This document shows positions 18,113-27,954 of a stretch of 64,000 bases of DNA, piece after piece; position 1 is the stretch's first letter, and each line of letters opens with the position of its first letter. The stretch is from assembly GCA_030849075.1 (NCBI GenBank), contig JASAOO010003562.1, positions 120,238-184,237 of the forward strand, in the 5' to 3' direction. The notes beneath the pieces are model-generated. The model ran no database searches. It was given only the letters and a program-made list of their open reading frames with translations, and was not told the DNA's origin. The position numbers were made by a program, and so were the translations under genes. This DNA is from Zelonia costaricensis (Eukaryota; Euglenozoa; Kinetoplastea; Trypanosomatida; Trypanosomatidae).

Positions 18113-21064
18113 TCAGCTGCGCGGCCTCTCTCGCTCCTTCTCGGTGATGGTGACGGGCTCCGTCTGCACCTCGGCGTCCGCCCGCCGCGGCGGTGGCGGC
18201 GAGTCCGAGAAGCGCAAGTTGTGCAGGAAGGACGCGGGGTTTGTCGTCGGGGAGTGGGCGGACGTGCGGTTGCGCTGCGGGTGCTCACTCGCAGAGGACG
18301 GCGCGCCGGCGGGCGGGGCGGCGTGCGGCGGGAACCGGCCAACGGCATTGCGACTGCTTGTGCTGCCGCTGCCGGCGCGTCCCACGACGGAGGGAAGGTC
18401 GAGCAGCGCGGGTGTGGAAAGGAGCTCGACGCGACTGCTCAGAAGCGGGTTGATCACTTCGACTTCATCGCCGGCGCGGGGAGGTGCCGCAGCGGCCGTG
18501 GCGCGGCCCGACGAAGAGGCGGAGAGAACCGTGATGGAGTTGCGGCCACGTCCACCACCGCCAGCACCGCGCTGGGAGCCGCGAGTCGCCGCCCCAGCAC
18601 TCCCCACTCCCCCACTGGGCGGCGCCGGCACGGAGTTTCGCGTCGGGGTGGGCAGCGGTGGGCGTGCAGGACGCTCCGGGGGCAGCAGCGCGGCCGTCGC
18701 CGGGGTCGGGGCGTTGGACGGCCCAGACGAGGCTGTGGTCCGCTGCTGCTGCTGCTGCTGCTGCACTGCCGTTTCCCACTGCGTGTGGTCGTCGCGGTTG
18801 AATACGCGTAGCATGGACTGCACCAGCGATGAGCCGAGGATGTCGCTGCAGCGCGGGCGCTTCGCCGGGTCGAGCTGCAGCATCGCCTCTAACAGCCGCA
18901 GCATCTCCAGCGGCCGCGCGTTGGCGTGGCGGCGTGCCTTGTCGAGGTTGACGCTGCCGTCCTCGCGCCGCTCCGGCAGGGTGCCGTCGAAGGCAAGGTA
19001 GTAGAGCACCATCCCAAGCGACCACACATCTGACGCCATCGTGTGGTGGTTCACGTAGCACTCGCTCGTCCCCTGCGGGGAGGCGGTGGTTTCGAAGAGC
19101 TCTGGCGCCATGTACTCCAGCGTGCCGGTGCCACCCGAGCGGTCGTACGAGATGTCCTCCAGCAGGGCTGCCGTTCCGAAGTCGCTGACGAGCACGCGTG
19201 GTGGCCGCCCGTCGACGGCGGCGAGGAGCAGGTTCTGCGGCTTGAGGTCGCGGTGCAGGATGTGCTTCTCGTGCAGGTGCGCCGTGCCCGCGACGGAGCT
19301 CAGGAAGAAGTACCACACGGCGAGGGTGGAGAGGTTCGTGCCGTAGCGGTCAAGGTAGGCGTCAAGGGAGCCGGCGGAGGCATACTCCATCAAGATGAAG
19401 AGGCACCGCACCGGCGGCCCAAAGTCCGCCAGCTGCGCCTCCTCCACCCAGCTGTGCTTGTACTCAACCACGTTGGGGTGTCGGCGCACCTCCTCGAGGA
19501 TGCGCACCTCCCGCAGCACCGACAGCAGGTACGTCGTCTTGTCCCCCACCGGCACCTTCTTCACGGCAAACTCGCCAAGGTTCACGCCGCACATCACGTG
19601 CCGGCAGAGGTAGACGCCGCCGAAGGTGCCCCGGCCGAGCTGGCGCAGCTCCTTGAAGTACTGCCGATAGTAGCCGTTGGTCGAGATGGGGGCCGCCGCG
19701 GTGGGCGAGAAGACCGGCGAGCCGCCCTCGCACGACGACGCGGCCAAGTCCTCCTCTGCGCTTTGCGGGGTTGGCGTTGGCGTTGGCGTGGTGTTGGCGT
19801 TGGGGTTCGTTGCGGGTGTCACGACCTCCTCGTTCTCGGCCCCGGCATCTTCGCGGCGGTGCTGCAGGAGCGTCCGCACCGGCGGCCCCACCCGCGTCGT
19901 CGGGCTCACATAAGAGAAGTGCGGCGGCGGCGGCAACGCCACGGCGCGCGTCGCCGTCCCCACCGGCTCGCGGTAGGGCATCGTTGCCATGACCCCGCCC
20001 GGCGGTGCGTGCTCCTCGTCCTCACCCGCCAGTCGTGCAGACCCGCCGCCGCTGCCCGTGTCAGCCACCGGGGTGAGGGGGGACTGGTAGTCTTCGATCG
20101 CGAGCGGGGCGACCCCGGCCGCGACGGCCATGAGAAGCGCCGGCGGGGGCAGGGCGCGGAAGTAGTGGGCGGTGAAGGCGGCGGACGGCGGGTGCACATC
20201 CGCGACAAAGCCGCCGCGCTGCGCCGCGGTGACGAGGCGGGGCCCGACGGCACCGCTGATGGCGGGGTTCGCCGGACCTGGGGCGGACGATGCGGCGGCG
20301 GCGGCCGGCCTGCGCCCCGCTCCTTCCGCCTCTGGCACCCCCGCGTCGGCTGACGGTGTCGCTGTGGGAGGCAGGAGGAGCTGCGGGTGGTTGGGCGAGC
20401 GCTGCGCCGCCCCTGCCGCGTCCATGCGGAAGAAGACGCTGGGGGCAAAGCCACCGGCACCACCAGCCCCCACGCCATCTTCATCGTTCATGTCCATGTC
20501 GTAGGGGCGCAGGCAGTGCGGGCACACCCGCTTCGAGCTCAGCGTGAGGGGGGCCAGCTCGCCGTAGTAGGCTCCACCCGTGCCCGGCTCTCCACTCGCA
20601 CCGCCCTCGCCCGCGCTCCCGCTGCCGGCGCCGCGCGCCGCCTTAAAGGGCACCACGACGAGCTCCATGGAGGCGGTGGTGGGGGTGGCACCTGGGTACG
20701 TGTGCGTCACCGCCGAGGGCGGCGGGGAGGCCACCACACTGTCATCCACGCTGCCGGCCCGGCCGCGGCGGATGGGGGCAAGCGATGTGGAGGACGCAGC
20801 CGCCGGGGCACTGATGTGGCTCGACGAGGAGATCGCAGAGGAGGCAGCCATCCCCGCGGCGGGTGCGGCGACTGCCGCGTTGGAGGTCAGGTGTGGGAGG
20901 TCGAGGCACTCGGGGCTCGCGCTGGCGCCCTCGGTGCGGGAGCGGGTGGCCGGCGGTGGCGGGGGCGGGGGCGGACGATGCCGGGTGTCGTCACCGCGCC
21001 ACTGCGGCGTGTGTTCCTGAGGCAGCGCCTCACGCGATGACGGCCGTTTTGAGGTCGGCCTCAT
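18113..21064 (-). CDS. IKS1-like serine/threonine protein kinase
   Basis: A 983-residue kinase. The catalytic domain covers about residues 470-755: glycine loop LGRGTFGGVYL near 476, the lysine in FAVKKVPVGDK, the catalytic loop HILHRDLKPQN near 603, VSDFGTA near 629 and YMAPELFE near 652, so it should be active. The sequences around EVRRHPNVVEYKHSWVEE and the AVKK(V/I)PVGD element resemble the IKS1 family (fungal Iks1p and protist relatives). Ahead of the kinase is a long disordered Ser/Pro/Gly-rich region with a single CPHC motif near residue 180, which recalls the short Cys-pair motif in IKS1 N-termini. The tail has a Gln run and low-complexity Ala/Ser/Pro sequence. No membrane segment is visible. 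The start is the ATG at 21062-21064, with a splice-acceptor pattern 107 nt upstream. Confidence 0.86.
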   Translation of the reverse strand: MRPTSKRPSSREALPQEHTPQWRGDDTRHRPPPPPPPPATRSRTEGASASPECLDLPHLTSNAAVAAPAAGMAASSAISSSSHISAPAAASSTSLAPIRRGRAGSVDDSVVASPPPSAVTHTYPGATPTTASMELVVVPFKAARGAGSGSAGEGGASGEPGTGGAYYGELAPLTLSSKRVCPHCLRPYDMDMNDEDGVGAGGAGGFAPSVFFRMDAAGAAQRSPNHPQLLLPPTATPSADAGVPEAEGAGRRPAAAAASSAPGPANPAISGAVGPRLVTAAQRGGFVADVHPPSAAFTAHYFRALPPPALLMAVAAGVAPLAIEDYQSPLTPVADTGSGGGSARLAGEDEEHAPPGGVMATMPYREPVGTATRAVALPPPPHFSYVSPTTRVGPPVRTLLQHRREDAGAENEEVVTPATNPNANTTPTPTPTPQSAEEDLAASSCEGGSPVFSPTAAAPISTNGYYRQYFKELRQLGRGTFGGVYLCRHVMCGVNLGEFAVKKVPVGDKTTYLLSVLREVRILEEVRRHPNVVEYKHSWVEEAQLADFGPPVRCLFILMEYASAGSLDAYLDRYGTNLSTLAVWYFFLSSVAGTAHLHEKHILHRDLKPQNLLLAAVDGRPPRVLVSDFGTAALLEDISYDRSGGTGTLEYMAPELFETTASPQGTSECYVNHHTMASDVWSLGMVLYYLAFDGTLPERREDGSVNLDKARRHANARPLEMLRLLEAMLQLDPAKRPRCSDILGSSLVQSMLRVFNRDDHTQWETAVQQQQQQQRTTASSGPSNAPTPATAALLPPERPARPPLPTPTRNSVPAPPSGGVGSAGAATRGSQRGAGGGGRGRNSITVLSASSSGRATAAAAPPRAGDEVEVINPLLSSRVELLSTPALLDLPSVVGRAGSGSTSSRNAVGRFPPHAAPPAGAPSSASEHPQRNRTSAHSPTTNPASFLHNLRFSDSPPPPRRADAEVQTEPVTITEKERERPRS

Positions 21065-21550
21065 GGCCGGTGCGTGTGTGTGTGTGTGCGTGCGTGTGCG
21101 CGGTAGAGGGAGCGTGCAGGCGTATGTATGTCAACCGTGTACGTGTATAGAGGCGGGTGAAGGGAGTCGACTGAAGTGTGTGTGTGTGAGTGGGTGTGAG
21201 GAGGATTGGGTTGATTGGGTTGGGTAGAGGGGGGGGGGGAAGGAGCACAAGCGCACCGATGATGAAGCGCAGAGGCTCGTGGATAGTTCCCAGGCTGGCG
21301 CGAGCGTGACGTGGACGCGTGCCACACGCATAGAGGGAGTCGTGGTGAGATGCTTCACACAGCGTGGATGCTTCCATCTTGTAAAGGACTAGCAGCTACC
21401 TTTTTCCCTTCTTAAGCCCCGTAGAGAGAGAGCGCTGCATCGACGCGTTGCGGCAGCACGACGGAGTGCACGCACATTGCGCGTGCCGCATCAAGTGCAG
21501 CCACGAAAGACACACACACGTACACACGACGCGACGCGACAGGACCGCTG
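21065..21550. other. Spacer between an unknown gene and the IKS1-like kinase
   Basis: About 490 bp with TG/CA dinucleotide patches near 21071-21100 and 21176-21190 and a G run near 21230-21239. No gene is seen. Confidence 0.5.
21171..21242 (-). promoter_or_regulatory. Candidate spliced-leader acceptor for the IKS1-like kinase
   Basis: The minus strand reads a long C/T-rich and CA-rich stretch ending in CACTTCAG, with the AG at 21172-21171, 107 nt before the ATG. Confidence 0.45.
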
Positions 21551-23263
21551 TCACGGCCCCAGCGGTGACGGCGCCTTGTTCTCATCAACGGTGAGGCGCC
21601 AGGCCGCCAACTCGTGCATGGCCTTGGCCAGGGCCGTCATGCGGACAAAGAAGTCGATGGTGCGGGACTCCATCGAGTACGGGCAGCCGTCCATCACCGT
21701 CGCTGCATCATCGTCGCCATCAGCGTTCTCCTCCCCTGACGTCTCAGCTGAGCTGCACGAGTCCGCGGCTGCGGCAAGGCGCGGCATCGGCGTCGCAACT
21801 TCATACTCAGCCAGCACGCGAATGCCGTCGTCGGCCTCGTCGACGTACGTGTGCGGCAGCTCCTCCGCCGACGCCACGACGCGGTGGTACAGCACATGCG
21901 CCACGGCCCACTCCTCCGTGTCCAGTATGTACACGAGGCGAGTCGTAGCTGAAAAGCGTGCGGCCGCGGCGGGCGACGACGACGAGGGCTCGCCGCCCTC
22001 TTCCACGGCAGCACGCGTGTGTGCTGCGGTCACCATGGCGACCCTCTCCTGCACCTCGGCAGCCGTCGCCCACTCCATGCCGAACCCCAACACCACCGGC
22101 GAAAAGCGCGACGGCGCCACGCGGCCGCCCTCGTCGTGTTGCGGCCCAGCGTCGCCTGCCGCCGAGTCGCCGCCGGCGTCCTCGCGCAGCAGGAGAAGCG
22201 GGGGCGTTCCGGCGACGCCGGCGTTGGGCAGCACGACGGCCGCGTGCGTGCACACTGCACCCGCCTCAAACGCGTCGATTGCGGCCTCCTCCGTCTCCAT
22301 GTCGAAGAGGAGCGCCTTGTAGAGGAAGAGGAGGTGACGCGTGGCGTGCGCAGGGGACAGGACGGGGCGGTGCCGCCGCCGGTGTGCGCCGCTGCTGCTG
22401 CTGCTGCTGCGGAACCGCTCCGGGTCCAGCATGTACAGCACGTGAAGGCTCAGGAGCAGTCGACTGAGTACCACGTTGGCGCTGTCCACCGCCACCCAGC
22501 TCGCCTCGTCCGCGTGGAGCCCGTCACCCCCGCTGCCAGGGCCAATCGGAGAGAAGCGGGTGAGCGGGGCGAGCGCGTCGCACTCGGCACAGTAGAAGAC
22601 CACCGTTGCGCACGCCGCCGTGCCAAACGCGGCCATCACACACACGTGCCGGCCCGCCTCCTCCGCTGCCGCCTCGCACTCCTCGACGCCCGCGTCCGCC
22701 TCGGCGTCATCCAGCGCGCGGCTGCTGAATTCGTCTAGGGCGCCCAGGAGTGTGACGTAGCGCAGTCGGTGCTCGACGAGGTGCGCCTGCAGGCTGGCGG
22801 CGTCACGGTAGTCGGCCACCACCGGTGGGGGCACGCCACGCAGCCCGGGTGCCGGCGCGCACGCCACCGTGTGCTGGAAGCAGCGGAGGCAGTGCACGTG
22901 CGGGCCTCTTGCGCCGGCCGGGAACGGGTCGCGCTTGTCCACATCCCGCGCGTCGCAGCAGCGCACGTCGGGGATGGTGCAGGCGCTGGGACGTGCCTCG
23001 AGGTACGGCCCGGCGCCTTCACGGGCGAGGTGGGCGCAGAGGAGCGGCGCCGGCGCGTCTGCACCGTCGCGGTGACACGTGAAGAGCCGCTCCGCTTCCC
23101 CCGCCGCGATGCCCAGCCGCCCAGCCAGCATGGCGAGGAGGGCGCCGTACTGCGTCGCGGTGAGCGGGCTGTCATCGCTGTCGCCGGCCGCCGCCGGGCC
23201 GCCTTCGCTGAGGACACCGAAGAAGTCGGCGGCGCCGAACGGCGTTGCCGGCGCGTTGGACAT
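21551..23263 (-). CDS. Cysteine-containing protein of unknown function
   Basis: A 570-residue protein I cannot assign. An N-terminal helical part (LTATQYGALLAMLAGRLGI) precedes a Cys/His-rich region at about residues 65-140, including CHRDGAD, VRCCDARD and HVHCLRCFQHTVAC. A later pair, FYCAECDAL, sits near 225. These could bind zinc, but the spacing fits no named finger I know. Residues 250-290 hold a predicted helix (SANVVLSRLLLSLHVLYML), too polar around it to call a membrane segment with confidence. The C-terminal third has beta-rich stretches such as TRLVYILDTEEWAV and a final helix. I chose the ATG at 23261-23263. A longer reading to 23563 runs through a translated TG microsatellite, so it is UTR. 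Confidence 0.74.
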   Translation of the reverse strand: MSNAPATPFGAADFFGVLSEGGPAAAGDSDDSPLTATQYGALLAMLAGRLGIAAGEAERLFTCHRDGADAPAPLLCAHLAREGAGPYLEARPSACTIPDVRCCDARDVDKRDPFPAGARGPHVHCLRCFQHTVACAPAPGLRGVPPPVVADYRDAASLQAHLVEHRLRYVTLLGALDEFSSRALDDAEADAGVEECEAAAEEAGRHVCVMAAFGTAACATVVFYCAECDALAPLTRFSPIGPGSGGDGLHADEASWVAVDSANVVLSRLLLSLHVLYMLDPERFRSSSSSSGAHRRRHRPVLSPAHATRHLLFLYKALLFDMETEEAAIDAFEAGAVCTHAAVVLPNAGVAGTPPLLLLREDAGGDSAAGDAGPQHDEGGRVAPSRFSPVVLGFGMEWATAAEVQERVAMVTAAHTRAAVEEGGEPSSSSPAAAARFSATTRLVYILDTEEWAVAHVLYHRVVASAEELPHTYVDEADDGIRVLAEYEVATPMPRLAAAADSCSSAETSGEENADGDDDAATVMDGCPYSMESRTIDFFVRMTALAKAMHELAAWRLTVDENKAPSPLGP

Positions 23264-23706
23264 GAGCGATGTGCGCAGCGCCTGGTATGCTGGAGGAGGC
23301 GTGGCTTCAGCGCGGTCAGCACTGTGCACGCGCATGTGTGTGTGTTTGTGTGTGTTTGTATGCGTGTTCGAAGTGGCAGAGGAGTGCTGGGGGCATGCAC
23401 ACGATAGAGGCAGGTCGCGCAATGGCGCAGATACGGCTGCACGGTGTTCTCGCGAGCCGAGAGCGCACAGGGGACCGCAGCGTGGCTGCGAGAGCGGGCG
23501 TTGATGGCCGTGTTTTACTTCAATTTGGCCTTCTATGCCGGTACAGACTGTGGACGGACGCACTCACACAGACAGGGAGAGAGCGACGTGGAGGTGCACG
23601 GGTGAGCACACACCACAGGCGCTTACACACACAAACACACACACACACACAGCGCAACACGCGCCCTTCACTACGTGAATCGGTGCTCCCCTCTTCACGT
23701 GCCGCC
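23264..23706. other. Spacer between the ABC-class ATPase and an unknown gene
   Basis: About 440 bp with a TG run near 23335-23360 and a CA run near 23626-23652 on the plus strand. These two could pair in the transcript. No gene is seen. Confidence 0.5.
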
Positions 23707-25923
23707 TCACTTGCAGCTCGTGATGAGGGTGCGGAGGCGGTTCAGCGCGGCGCCGATCTCGAACACACGCGGTAGCGAGGTGAAGCCGGCTGGCAGGTAG
23801 CACGACGCGGTCTGCGGCTCCAGTCGAGCCTGCCGCAGCCTCCTCTCGCACTGGTAGACAAGCATTCCAAAGTCCGAGAGCCTCGCGGCGAGTGGTGGGG
23901 CCTGCAGCACCGAGGGCGGGTAGGCAGACGGCGCCGGCGACGACTGCTGCCCCGCCCCGTCCCACCGCCCCGCTGCCTCGTCGTCGTGCAGCATGGCCAG
24001 ACACTGCGCAATCGCGTTGACTTGCCCCTCCTCTACGAGCTGCTCCACTAGGGCAAGCTGGATGTCCTCGTCGGCGAGGCGAACGCGCTCGAGGCCCACG
24101 CCGCTGATCTTGATGCCGCGGCTGTGCCCGCAGCCACCACGCAACGGTGACCGACCGTGAAGCCCTTTGAAGGTCTCAGCGTGCACAAGGCGGCGGTGCG
24201 GCGGGAAGTGAAAGGCGGACGGCGCAGTCGCGGCGGCGTTCTCGACCAGCACGCGTCCGTGGTCGAGGCGCTGGCTCTGCGAGACGATTTCGCGCGCCTG
24301 CGCCGTCGCGTCCGTGACGGTGTACGCGTTCAACACGAGCACGACGTCTGCCACAGGGAAGTACTGGCCCGAGCCACCCACTACCATGATCACGGACACG
24401 CGGTGGTTCGCGATGAGGTCGCGCACCCGGTGAACGAAAGAGGTGATCGGCTCTTGCGTGCGTGGGACGAGCTGCTCCATGAGGGCGTCGCGGTACATGA
24501 AGTTCGTGGCCGAAGTGTCCTCGTCCAGCAGCAGCGTCGTCGCACCGAGCTCAAGCGCCTCCATGATATTTGCAGCCTGGCTCGTGCTGCCGCTTGCGTC
24601 TGCCGTCGCGAAGGCGGTGGTGGCGTCGCGGAAGGGCAGATTCGTGATGAAGGGCGAGATGTCCACCCCGTGCACGGCGCGGCGGTCCTCGGCGCGGATC
24701 TTCACTGCAGTGGGGTCGACCACGACGAAGGTGCGCCCATCGTCTGGGACGTGGTTGTACACTCCCAGCTCGAGCGCGCGCAACAGGGTCGACTTGCCGT
24801 GGAAGCCACCGCCGGCGATCAGGGTGAGGCCGTGCGGCAGGCCTGCGCCGCCGATCTCGCGGCCCGAGTAGGGCAGTTGAAACGTTTGGCGCAGTGCGGC
24901 AGGCGAACGGAAGGCGACGACGCTGGGCCCGGTCAGCGGCCGGTCTGAGTCCCCCGCCGCACGGGGCAGCACCGCCCCGTCCGCGATGAAGGCGACGAGA
25001 CCGCGACCGCGCAGCTGCCGCCGTAGCCAGTCCTGGTCCTGCACACACGTCACGTGTGCCCACAGCGCCGCGTGGTCGCAGCACGCCACGTGCTGCAGCA
25101 TGACGGGGAGCAGCTCATCAAAGAGGATGCGCTGGATGCCGCGGCTGTCGATGCGCCGCCCGTGCCCAGGCAGCTTCACCCGCGCATACACGTGCAGGTA
25201 CGCCCGCACGGCGCCTGGAGAAGCGGCCCGCTCCTCGTCGTCCTCTGGCGTCACAAGTCGCACGGCGCTGCGAGCCAGCACGTGCTGGGACTGCTGCATC
25301 ACCTGGATCGCACCGGTGCCACCACCGTGCCGTGCTGCGAGACCACGCTTCACGCAGCGTAGAACGTAGTCCTCGGCTGCCACCCGCCGGCACGCGACGT
25401 CATCGCTTGTAAGCAGTGGTGTGTGCGGCGAGTCCGGTGCTGCGCCGGACGGCGGGGCTGCACCGGCCGAATGTAGCAGCGCGGCGGCGTCGAATGGAGC
25501 GGGGATGCTAACGCAAACTTGGCTGCCGGGGGCGAAGGGGTCGGGCTGAATGCGCAGGAATCGAATAGACACCGAGGACGGGTCGGGGTGCACGCGCGAC
25601 GTGAGGCTGTAGCGACGACCGGTGAGCTGCTTCAGCTGGCCGTAGGTACTACCGTCGATGCTGCGGAGGAGCGAGTCGAGCGCGCTGAGGGGGAGCGGCA
25701 CGACAGTAATGCACCGATCGCCCACACCGCGCAGCGACGGGCCGCTGTGTTCACTGCTGCCCTCGCTCCCGTTGTCGCCGTCGTTCGAGCGTGCGTTGTG
25801 GGGACCTTCACCGCCGTCCTGGTGAGGATCGGCGTGCCGATCGCCCCCGTGCTGGCCGCGGTAGAAGCCACGACCGCCGCCGCCACCACGACCACGATAG
25901 CCACCGCGGTACGAAGAGGACAT
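23707..25923 (-). CDS. ABC-class P-loop ATPase with RGG-rich N-terminus
   Basis: A 738-residue protein of the predicted 'ATPase of the ABC class' family, found in bacteria and some eukaryotes and poorly characterised. The Walker A-like loop IAGGGFHGKSTLLRAL lies near residue 369, and the Walker B segment TTLLLDEDTSATNFM near 461 keeps the acidic pair. Between them GSTSQAANIMEALE occupies the place of the ABC signature. A later SVIMVVGGSGQYFPVADVVL strand fits the family. The first 40 residues are an RGG/GRG repeat (SSSYRGGYRGRGGGGGRGFY), a typical RNA-binding and arginine-methylation tract, so an RNA-linked role is likely; this is inference. There is no membrane segment, so it is not a transporter. 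I chose the ATG at 25921-25923; a 14-residue upstream extension is possible. Confidence 0.82.
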   Translation of the reverse strand: MSSSYRGGYRGRGGGGGRGFYRGQHGGDRHADPHQDGGEGPHNARSNDGDNGSEGSSEHSGPSLRGVGDRCITVVPLPLSALDSLLRSIDGSTYGQLKQLTGRRYSLTSRVHPDPSSVSIRFLRIQPDPFAPGSQVCVSIPAPFDAAALLHSAGAAPPSGAAPDSPHTPLLTSDDVACRRVAAEDYVLRCVKRGLAARHGGGTGAIQVMQQSQHVLARSAVRLVTPEDDEERAASPGAVRAYLHVYARVKLPGHGRRIDSRGIQRILFDELLPVMLQHVACCDHAALWAHVTCVQDQDWLRRQLRGRGLVAFIADGAVLPRAAGDSDRPLTGPSVVAFRSPAALRQTFQLPYSGREIGGAGLPHGLTLIAGGGFHGKSTLLRALELGVYNHVPDDGRTFVVVDPTAVKIRAEDRRAVHGVDISPFITNLPFRDATTAFATADASGSTSQAANIMEALELGATTLLLDEDTSATNFMYRDALMEQLVPRTQEPITSFVHRVRDLIANHRVSVIMVVGGSGQYFPVADVVLVLNAYTVTDATAQAREIVSQSQRLDHGRVLVENAAATAPSAFHFPPHRRLVHAETFKGLHGRSPLRGGCGHSRGIKISGVGLERVRLADEDIQLALVEQLVEEGQVNAIAQCLAMLHDDEAAGRWDGAGQQSSPAPSAYPPSVLQAPPLAARLSDFGMLVYQCERRLRQARLEPQTASCYLPAGFTSLPRVFEIGAALNRLRTLITSCK

Positions 25924-27414
25924 CGCCACGCCACGGGTCGAAATGCGGTGCGCTACGATGGGCACACACTGTGTGCACGGGAGCCCTCGTGTGCGTCTTT
26001 ATGTGTATGTGTGTGTGTGTGCGAGCTCGAGTGCAAGTGTGTGTGTGTGTGTGCGCTGTCCGCAACAGGCTATCTGACAAGATGGGGGAAGGGGGAGAAC
26101 AAAGGCGGAGGCAGTAACACGGGCAGTGCCCCAAAGCGGCAGCTCGAGGGCTGAGCCAGCGAGGCCCGCGCCCACGACACGATCTGCCAGCGCCGTGCAG
26201 TCCAACACCGCGCCCCGGCGCGCTCGTGGCGCGTCTCTGCGTTGAAGGTTTGGCTCCGCACGCACCACTCTACCACGGTGTCCATGCCTCAACCTGTTCC
26301 TTTGCTTACGCGGACAGCAGTTCCAAGCACCCGCAAGCGCGTCAACACCGCAGCTCATCCGCTGCTCAGCATGCACCACCACATAAGCGAGAGCTGGTTC
26401 ACCACGACGCTGTCCTATTCAAGCCGTCAGCTGGATGCCCACCAAGTCCCACCCGTCGCTTCGCTCCACAAAACTGTCCAGTGAGCGTGACTGTGCGGGT
26501 CAGACAGGGATAACTATACAGATGTGTGCTCGTCACCAAACGTGTCAGACTAGAGGTGTCAGTAAACATGAGTCTTCTCATCAGACGCACAGTCGCGCGG
26601 GCCGGCCGGCCAGCCGCGGCGCTCTCGGCGGGTGTCGGTGCCGCGGTCCCCGACGACGGTGTTGCGGGGCGGGGGGGGGAGAGGGGCAGGAGTGCGGGCA
26701 GACAGACAGGCAGACGGGCACGCGCACATCAGACGCAGGGCACAGCCATTGCGGTGGCAGGCCCCAGGTGTTGGTGTTCCACAGGACGGAGGTATGTCGT
26801 TCAGACGGCTCTTACCTAGTTGTATGGTGATGACTCGTCACGTGTGCGGTGCGGTGCGACACAGCGCGCGGCAGCGGCCTCGCAGCTGAGTGTGCGCGTG
26901 TGTGTGTATGGGTACTTGTGTTCTTCTATGGGAGATGAGTGACAGGGGGTCGAGAGTGTGGTCCAGAGGGAGGGATTGGGGGGGGGGCGGGGTCACGGGG
27001 TAAAGGAGGCAGTACCGGGGGAGCAGCGTCGACATGCGTGTGACTGCAGGATAGGAGTGGGGGAAGTGTGCGTGGGTTTTGCGAGGGCGGTGTTGATGGT
27101 GGCTTGGTTGGACTTGCACAAAAGGGGCTTTGATGTGAGACGGACGGCGGTTTACTTAGCGCGTCCTGGCATTCATGTAACACCACGGCGGCGTCGGGCA
27201 CCTCAACAGAGTAAACAACGACAACGCCTCTCGCGACACTGAAGAGCAGAAGTCAGCCGACGGAGGCTCTCACGCACCGGGTGCCGGCCGCTGTCGCTGA
27301 GGCAGCTCGCACGCATCAGATAAACCCACTCAGCTCGACCGCGCCGTCCGACAGCATCACGCAAAAGCAAATTGGGGGGGGGGCTAGCAGGGCCAGCACC
27401 ACCCCGCCGCCTGC
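25924..27414. other. Spacer between the small TIM gene and the ATPase
   Basis: About 1.49 kb with no supportable gene. It includes TG runs near 26003-26022 and 26037-26053, G runs at 26668-26677 and 26979-26986, and a small inverted repeat at about 26570-26583 (ATGAG-TCTT-CTCAT). I looked for tRNA A and B boxes and small-RNA signatures here and recognised none. Confidence 0.5.
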
Positions 27415-27723
27415 TCACATGTTGCCAGCTGCGGCGTCCCTCATCCACTGATAGGGCATGTCGCCGCTGCGCAGCTTCTTCTCGAAGTCCTTCTTGTGGT
27501 CGATGGCCATGTACATGCCGTTGCGCACCTTGCTGAGACACCGGTCCATGCACGCCTTCTCGCCGTAGTGGTACGGCATGGACTCCATCCCGAAGTGTGT
27601 GATGCACTTCGGGGTGCAGAACATGAAGCCTTCGTTGCTGATGTGGTGGACTTTCTCCGACAAGATGACTGCTTCGGACTGAGAGAGGCCGATGAGGCTG
27701 GGGTTCGGCTGGACTGGCTGCAT
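27415..27723 (-). CDS. Small TIM chaperone (Tim8/9/10/13 family) of the mitochondrial intermembrane space
   Basis: A 102-residue protein with a twin CX3C arrangement: Cys36-TPK-Cys40 and Cys58-MDR-Cys62, 17 residues apart. This is the signature of small TIM proteins, which form hexameric chaperones that escort hydrophobic precursors through the intermembrane space. Helices flank the cysteine pairs (LSQSEAVILSEKVHH before, CLSKVRNGMYMAIDHKKDF after). The loop is slightly longer than in most opisthokont members. No presequence is seen, as expected for MIA-pathway import. Which paralogue it is cannot be decided from sequence by eye. The ATG at 27721-27723 is the only sensible start. It sits alone in more than 3 kb of non-coding sequence. 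Confidence 0.88.
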   Translation of the reverse strand: MQPVQPNPSLIGLSQSEAVILSEKVHHISNEGFMFCTPKCITHFGMESMPYHYGEKACMDRCLSKVRNGMYMAIDHKKDFEKKLRSGDMPYQWMRDAAAGNM

Positions 27724-27920
27724 GGATGTAGTGTGATGTGGACACCCGGATCGGGACGAGGCACGGGAGAAGTTGGCGAAGTCGTATCCGCACCTACACG
27801 TGTGTGTGTGTTTGTGTGTATCTGCCTGGGCGAGAGGAGGTAGGCACGTGTGAGTGGAGACGGGTCAAGACGCTTGCCGTGACCTTACACTATGGAGCGT
27901 GGCGATCGCAAGCGTGTGGC

Positions 27921-27954
<34 letters not shown>

